Of a stretch of DNA of 64,000 bases, positions 58,320 to 64,000 are shown one piece after another (position 1 is the first letter of the stretch; each line of letters starts with the position of its first letter). The DNA is from Caprimulgus europaeus (lineage: Eukaryota; Chordata; Aves; Caprimulgiformes; Caprimulgidae). A model generated the notes under the pieces. The model was not told the origin of the DNA. It worked only from the letters and a program-made list of their open reading frames with translations, and did no database searches. The position numbers and the translations under genes are program-made. The stretch lies in contig OU015524.1 of NCBI GenBank assembly GCA_907165065.1, positions 62,165,295 to 62,229,294 of the forward strand, in the 5' to 3' direction.

Positions 58320-59660
58320 CCCACAGCCCTTTGCTGCACGTTGGTGTTGGCGGCACAGAACCCGCCGGGCGCTTCCCCTGGGCGCGCTTTCCCGCCGCCC
58401 GGCGCCCGAGCGCTGAGGACACCGCTGCTGCAAACGCTGCTGCAGTAAAGTACGGCCGGTGCGCCAGCTGCTTCCTGGTGCAGGGCAGCATCGGGCGCAA
58501 ATGCCGCTTGACGGTGACCCGCTACCTGGGCTCCGCTTTGCAGACAACCGCTTCCAAGCAGCTCGTGTGGATGGATGCGCGCCCCGCCCGACAGGTAACC
58601 AGGCAGCGGCCGGGGGACCCCGACCCCTCGGGTCACTTTTCGGGGAAGCAGAGGATAAAAGGGAACAGCTTTTAGCCGCGGCAGTGCGGCCGAACACAAG
58701 AGCTACAGCCGGCAGGGCACGGAGCCCCCGGCCGTGGGACAGGGCGGGGGGACGTAGGGCAGGGCCACGCCGCTCCCCTGGGACACAGGCCCGGGGGCGG
58801 CCACCAGCGCCGCGGGCCGCCATCTTCCTTGCGGACGGCTACCCAAAACCAAGATGGCGCGCAGGCTGTGAGCTGGGCTAGCGTCTCGCCGCCCGGGCCG
58901 GAAGTGACGCACCGCGGCGGCAGCCGCCCCCCGCTCGCTCTATGGTGGTTTTTTTCTTTTTCCCTTTGGGCCCCGCGTCTCTTCCTCCGGCGAGACGGGA
59001 AATGGCCGCCGAGCTGCGATAAGGGAGCGGGGCCGCCGGGAGTTCCGCCCGCCAGGTGAGGAAGGGGCGGAGGTGAAGGGGCCGCGGGGAGGTTTTACGG
59101 GACGGTGGCGTGCGTAGCTGCGGCCGAGGCGGCCCCGGGGCCGGAGGGGAAGATGGCTCGGGGAGGCTGAGGGGGAGCAGCCCTCCACCCTGCGCCGCCC
59201 CTCCGCGCGCGGCCGCACCTCCCACCTCGCCTCCCCTCCCCCTGCGGCCGCGCGGTGGCCGCGCGCCGCGCCGTCCCGCCCTTCCCCACCGCGTGACCTC
59301 GGCGCTCCGCAGCCATTATCCTCCGCGCCCCCCTCCCCACGCCGCGCCAGACCCCGGGGTGACGGGCCCAGCTGCTCCCGGGGAGGGGCCGCCCGCCCTC
59401 ATCGCTTCCTGCGGGAGTCGAACGGAGCTGGCGGCGCTTCTCCCCGGGCCTGAACGGCGCCCCGGGGAGCGAAGGTAGAGCGGGAAGGGGCGGCGGGAGG
59501 CGGCCGCGGAGCTGCCTGGAGCCGGTTCGCGGCTTTTGGAAACCCGCCGGGCGTGGGGGTGGGTGGCGCGGAATGGGCGGCCTGCCCCGCTGGGCCTCCA
59601 GCCCAGCCGACCTGGGATTGCAGCCTTTGGCCCCCCCGTGTGGGAGACAGGCCCGAGGGG
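58320..59660. promoter_or_regulatory. CpG island promoter, probably bidirectional
   Basis: About 1.3 kb is strikingly rich in C, G and CpG compared with the AT-rich rest of the window, and no TATA box is seen. It contains CCGGAAGTGACGC (ETS plus CRE-like) at 58898-58910. YY1-like AAGATGGC motifs lie at 58849-58860 and 59149-59158 in plus orientation, and a reverse copy (gccgccatcttcctt) at about 58816-58830. Motifs in both orientations fit divergent transcription: a plus-strand gene to the right and possibly the Vac8-like gene to the left. Confidence 0.85.
58930..59055 (+). other. BCLAF1: Probable non-coding first exon of plus-strand gene (BCLAF1 by gene order)
   Basis: Within the CpG island, a good donor (ccgccag/gtgagg) lies at 59055/59056, with the likely transcription start just downstream of the ETS motif near 58900. 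In mammals the gene after MAP7 on the same strand is BCLAF1, whose first exon is non-coding as I recall. No BCLAF1 coding sequence (its Arg-Ser-rich start) lies in the window, so the name is inferred from neighbourhood only. The left boundary is a guess. Confidence 0.45.
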
Positions 59661-62600
59661 ATCGCCCTGCGGCACTGGGCGCAGGAACGGAAAGTCTCCC
59701 CGTTATCCTCATGGGTGTGCCTCTGAGGGGAAGGGACTCTCCCCGGTGTTGGATCAGGCTTTACGCTCGTTGGAGGAACTTCCCTTCGGGCACGGCTGCG
59801 GTTCAGGAGCTTGTGCGTTAAATACTCTGCTCCTGTTTGCCTCCCTGTGCGTGAACTGCCCTGTTCAGAAATGCCCGCAAAAGCGGGTGAAGGGCGGCTG
59901 GGGTTTTATGCCCCTTGCTGAAAGGGGCTGTTATATTCCCGGTGTTGATCACATTATAGTATACCACCTTTGCAGGATCTTGCCTTTTATTCCTCGCTTG
60001 CTTTGTAAAACCCTCTACTTTTTGCCTTTAGTTTTCTTTTGAAAATCAGATCTTGTTTTGTGTGTCATGGTGATCCTTTACCAAGTCAGTACATCTTGTC
60101 ACTTGTTTATCTCTTGAGATCGAAGTTTTACCTTAACAGTAGCAGCTAAATTTTACTACAGAAAGCCCCGGGGCATGCAAAACAGAGGCGTTTTTAACAC
60201 TGCAAGTAGTCACCGTTTGAGTAATGGTTGGTTTGTTATAAATATATGGAAACATCCCTTAGAATAGTTGTTCTCAGTGTGGGAAGGATTAAGGAGCGTG
60301 GGGTTCCAGAGTGTCTAGCTGTTGTCTTTCTCCTCCTTCCTCCTCTTTCTCCTCTCTGATAATCTCATAGCTTTAAACAAAAATGGGGAAAATAAGAAGC
60401 AGTAAAGGCTCTGACTCTGAGGTGCAGCCCAAAGCATGCAGCTTCTTACGGTGGGGAGGGTAGGAATTGCTTCCTCCCACTCGTCCCTTTTGATGTTGAG
60501 TGACAGGCTGTGCTGAATGGCAGAAGAGGTTTAATGCATTACATATATCAGTACGTGGGGCGTGAGTGCCTCTCTCCTGAGCACTGACTCCATGGCTTGA
60601 GCAAGGCTTTAGTAGGCCTGGCTCTAAGGGGCAATTCCTCAGGTCAAGGCTATGGCTGAGGGAATCTTTCTTGGGAGAAGGAGGAAATGGGAGGGAGCAT
60701 GTACCAGGAGGCAGGATTTGTTGCTGTTGGGGATGCAGAAAACTTGGAGTGGTTGTAAAAAAAAAAAAAAAAAAAAAAAATTAGAGAGGGTCAGAAGGGA
60801 ATGGTTTGGAGCTAGGGTGCAGGTATTTGGATGAATCAGGTTTGGGTCGGTTGTCAAGGAGAGATTGTGGTGTAGAGATTTGAGGAATGTCAGAGAATAT
60901 TTGGGATTCATTTACAAGTAGTGGAGATAGGTGAAGGAAACTACTGAAGAAAGTGAGCCTTTGGGTTGCGACCATATTCAGTTTATCTGTGTGAGAGTTT
61001 CTCCCAGAGGTATTCTGAAAAAGTGCATTGCTGTTTTGTTCATTGTGCTGGCAACTAGCCTCCATATAGCCTTGTGGTAAATGCGATCTGGGAGATGATG
61101 TGAAGGAAAAGTCAGCTTTGTCTTTTCATCCAGGGTAGTTTTCTTTTGGATCAGTTCTCTGCTTCAAGTGCCTAGATGAATATCAGTCTTGGAACAAATG
61201 AGGGAGGGAAGGTAGCCTTTTCTGTGGCAGTATGCTCAAGGGTTTATTCCAAAGAGACAGTGGAAACCACTGTGTTAAGGGCCTGTGAAAACAGTGTTTA
61301 AAACACAAACAAAAAATACAACAAGAATGGCTATCCAAAAAAAGGGGTATCCAAAAGCATGCTAATTCCTTTTTGCATATCAAGAAAATTCTTAGAAATA
61401 ACCACTTTGATTTCTGTGTTTTTAGTTAGAGGAGAAGCACGCTTTCGTTTGCCAATACTATTACATAAAAGAACAGCTAGTAATCACATGACGGTTTTGC
61501 AGAGCTGATTTTGCTGTTATTAGGATGCTGGTTTCTGACTTCATTATTAAATATTTGCAAATTAAGAAGTGAATTAATTAGGAAAAACAGCCTTTGTATG
61601 TTTTACCGTTCCAGTTGACGTTTTGTGCTCTGATTCTTACATGGGTCTGTTTTGCCTTTCTAAATGTGTGGCTATTATGAAGATAAGAATATAAGATGGG
61701 GGGGAAATACGTTTCCCAGCTCTTATTTGTACATTCCAAGATATTTTGGGCAAATTTGCTATGATACTTTAGTATTTGTAGGATTCTAGTAATTGATGAT
61801 CTGAGTGATATGGGTTTACAGTCACTAATGAAATGCATTCTATTCTTACTTGTGATGTGATGCTATTAAAGATTGTGGGCATTAAGAAAAAGGGGGAGGG
61901 GAGGAGGTAAAGAATGGATAAGAAAGCATGGCAGATGCACAGGCACTGAATAGGTGCCTTACACTATTGTCTCAATAAGTCTGACTTTCTTTTAATTAGT
62001 GTATGTATTATTAGAGAATATTACAATTTCTGTGTGATTTTTGTGAAGACTGTCCTATCCCCTTTTGTTTTATCCTGGCTGTATAATCCTCCTTTCTTTT
62101 GAAGCCTGAATCTCTGAATGAAAATGCATTTTGACAACAGCTTGTGAATTACTTTAACAAGATTTTGACTTAAACCTTCCTGACAGTTTTCAAGTGATGC
62201 TTAAGCAAGGGAAATGTAGACTGCTGAATAACTATAAATGAAGGATAGCTAAAATAATGAAGGTAAGAGGAAGCAGTGTTTTCCTAGTTTAAGTGGGGAT
62301 AACTGTCCTAAAATGTCTTTAAAAATTTCAGTGTGGTATAGAACTTTTAACATGGCTTAACAGATAGGTTGCATCTGCAGTCTGTGTACTCTGAGAAAAC
62401 TTCAACATCAGTGGTGTAGTGGACTCTTAAAAATAGTGTTTAAAATGAACTGGAAACAATATTTTTTGTCCTTCGTTTTTCTTTTAAACATAGAAAATGC
62501 TGTCAGTGACATTTACTTCCTCATTATTGTGTTGCTTGCAGTGGGATAAGCCTGATTCTGTTGTTTATCTTGCTTTCGCTTCATGGTCGTGCTTGCTTGC

Positions 62601-64000
62601 TGAGGCTGATATAAGACACCCAAAGATCCTGCTGTTATATTGTTAAGACTTTTCTTGACTCCCGCTTTGGTCATGACTGTGACTCAGTATCTGGCAGGTA
62701 GTGGGCTATCAATTTTTTAAAACTGTCTAGGTTTCTGTGTTAAGGTTTGAGTGTGTGAGGGTAGGGGGGGTTGTTTGCCTCTTTTTTTTAAATGTATGTA
62801 GGTTGTTTGGGGTGGGTTTTTTTTTGTTTTGTTTTGTTTTAAGCTGCTTGCAAGTATTGTTAAAAAGCTTAACTTCCAAGTGTGTTGCTGATGGCTTTGC
62901 CAAGCTAGTTTCAGGGAAGCTTTAAGATTGCAGCGCTGCCAAAAGAAGCAGTCCTGTCTGGCTGTTATTGCAACTTCCCTGTGTTGGCCCAAATGTTTGC
63001 GGGGCTGTCATGAACCATATCAGCAAAATCACCTGTACTGAAACTAGTCCAAGTGGTCCCTAAGTTTTTGATCTAGTTCACTGTGTAGCTGCAGAAATTC
63101 TTATGCTGGCATAAGGGAGAAGATCATCAAGAATGTGAGGAAACAAAGGAAAGGATAGGAGAGATGGGACTGTTTCTTTAAACTAGCAGTGTTGACTTAA
63201 CTCTGGTTCAAAGTACTGTGGAGCTACTGCAGCTTCCTTTGTAATATCCAGACTTTCTAACACAGGAGTGAAATGGTTGAGAGCCAAGCATCTCTTTTCC
63301 TGTATTTAGGGCAGAAAACAAGGGAAAAAGAAGCTTGAGTAGCAAAAAGCACGTGGATTCAGGCATAGAACACGTTCCTAGCAGTCATGGTCCTCTCTTA
63401 AAAATCCTTGATGTTAGTGATGATGTCTTGTGTAACATTCTTAATACACATTGTGTCTCTTCTGAGACTAGTCCAGAGATAAACTTCATCCACTGGAGAG
63501 GGGCAGCAAGTCTTTTGATTTAGTGATTGATGTTGTGTAGCAACATATGATGCTTAGCACCTCTTTTTCATTGCCCTTTACACCTAACATGGTGTAGCCA
63601 CTGCATACTGACAATGAGCACAAGAGTCTACTGGAAGATGCTGTGGGTGATTTGATACCATGAAACAGTATTTTGTAGTTGTGATGCTTTCAGAGGAATG
63701 TGTGCTTTTCTCTGAAAAAAATGTGAAGCATGTAGAAGCCTACTGTTCTAAAGGAGCTGTTTTCCTACATATTTCTATATCTACCACTATTCTTCTCTAA
63801 ATTAGCTTTAATAGAGGTTAATCAAATTTTATATTTTTGCATATTGAGATAATATTTGCACAGACAAAACAATGTTTGCACAAACATTTATTCAATAAAC
63901 AGTTATGCAGTCTTTTCATTTCTGCTCCTAAATGTGAGAATTGTTTGGAAAAGGGGGTTTTGTGTGTCAAGACTTTACCTATTACAATTAAGTGGAAACA
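59056..64000 (+). other. Probable first intron of plus-strand gene; no exon recognised
   Basis: The first 600 bases are still CpG-island sequence. The rest is AT-rich with a poly(A) tract at 60757-60780 and a G/T-rich tract at 62755-62841. Open frames here, including one at 63335-63523, match no family I recognise. Confidence 0.5.
60757..60780. repeat. Poly(A) tract, 24 bases
   Basis: An uninterrupted A run in the inferred first intron of the plus-strand gene. The purine-rich sequence before it is not recognised as a known SINE. Confidence 0.97.

Noticed and set aside
58303..59712. Many long frames on both strands in the CpG island (up to 205 codons)
   Set aside because: Arg/Pro/Ala/Gly-rich frames are expected by chance where stop codons are rare; none resembles a known protein.
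63335..63523. 62-codon plus-strand frame near the right edge, considered as a second exon of the plus-strand gene
   Set aside because: It lacks the Arg-Ser-rich start expected of BCLAF1 and has no clear splice sites.

Overview
The window is vertebrate nuclear DNA, most likely from a bird. It carries several CR1 retrotransposon pieces (5'-truncated, ending in the usual CR1 tail), has short introns, one CpG island, and genes split into many small exons with GT/AG borders. The species cannot be told from the sequence. Many short open frames here are chance or CR1-derived; the genes were assembled by following exon phase and protein similarity across splice sites. Protein family comparisons are from memory and no search was run. 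|| Layout: (1) 1-24.1 kb, plus strand: the last ten coding exons of MAP7 (ensconsin / E-MAP-115), 452 residues. They run from the Pro/Ser/Lys-rich linker through the Glu/Arg-rich MAP7 helix to the C-terminus, followed by a 3' UTR of about 1.8 kb. Upstream exons, including the N-terminal microtubule-binding part, lie outside the window. Introns contain CR1 copies at 6.9-7.8 and 17.4-18.1 kb; another lies in the last intron at 21.8-22.2 kb. (2) 24.1-26.0 kb: a gap between two genes that point at each other. (3) 26.9-52.3 kb, minus strand: a complete 14-coding-exon gene for a 575-residue armadillo-repeat protein resembling yeast Vac8 (vacuolar protein 8). It starts with Met-Gly followed by cysteines, which suggests N-terminal lipidation. 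All 13 introns keep reading phase, so the gene looks intact. (4) 52.3-58.3 kb: upstream intron or intergenic DNA with microsatellites. (5) 58.3-59.7 kb: a CpG island with YY1- and ETS-like motifs in both orientations and a probable plus-strand first exon ending at 59055. By gene order (in mammals MAP7 is followed on the same strand by BCLAF1) this is probably the BCLAF1 promoter and 5' UTR; the same island may also drive the minus-strand Vac8-like gene. (6) 59.1-64 kb: probably the first intron of that plus-strand gene, with no coding exon recognised. || The most notable item is the Vac8-like gene. Vac8-type armadillo proteins are best known from yeast vacuoles, and I do not recall a mammalian gene between MAP7 and BCLAF1. 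MAP7 recruits and activates kinesin-1 on microtubules. No functional link between the neighbouring genes can be read from the sequence.
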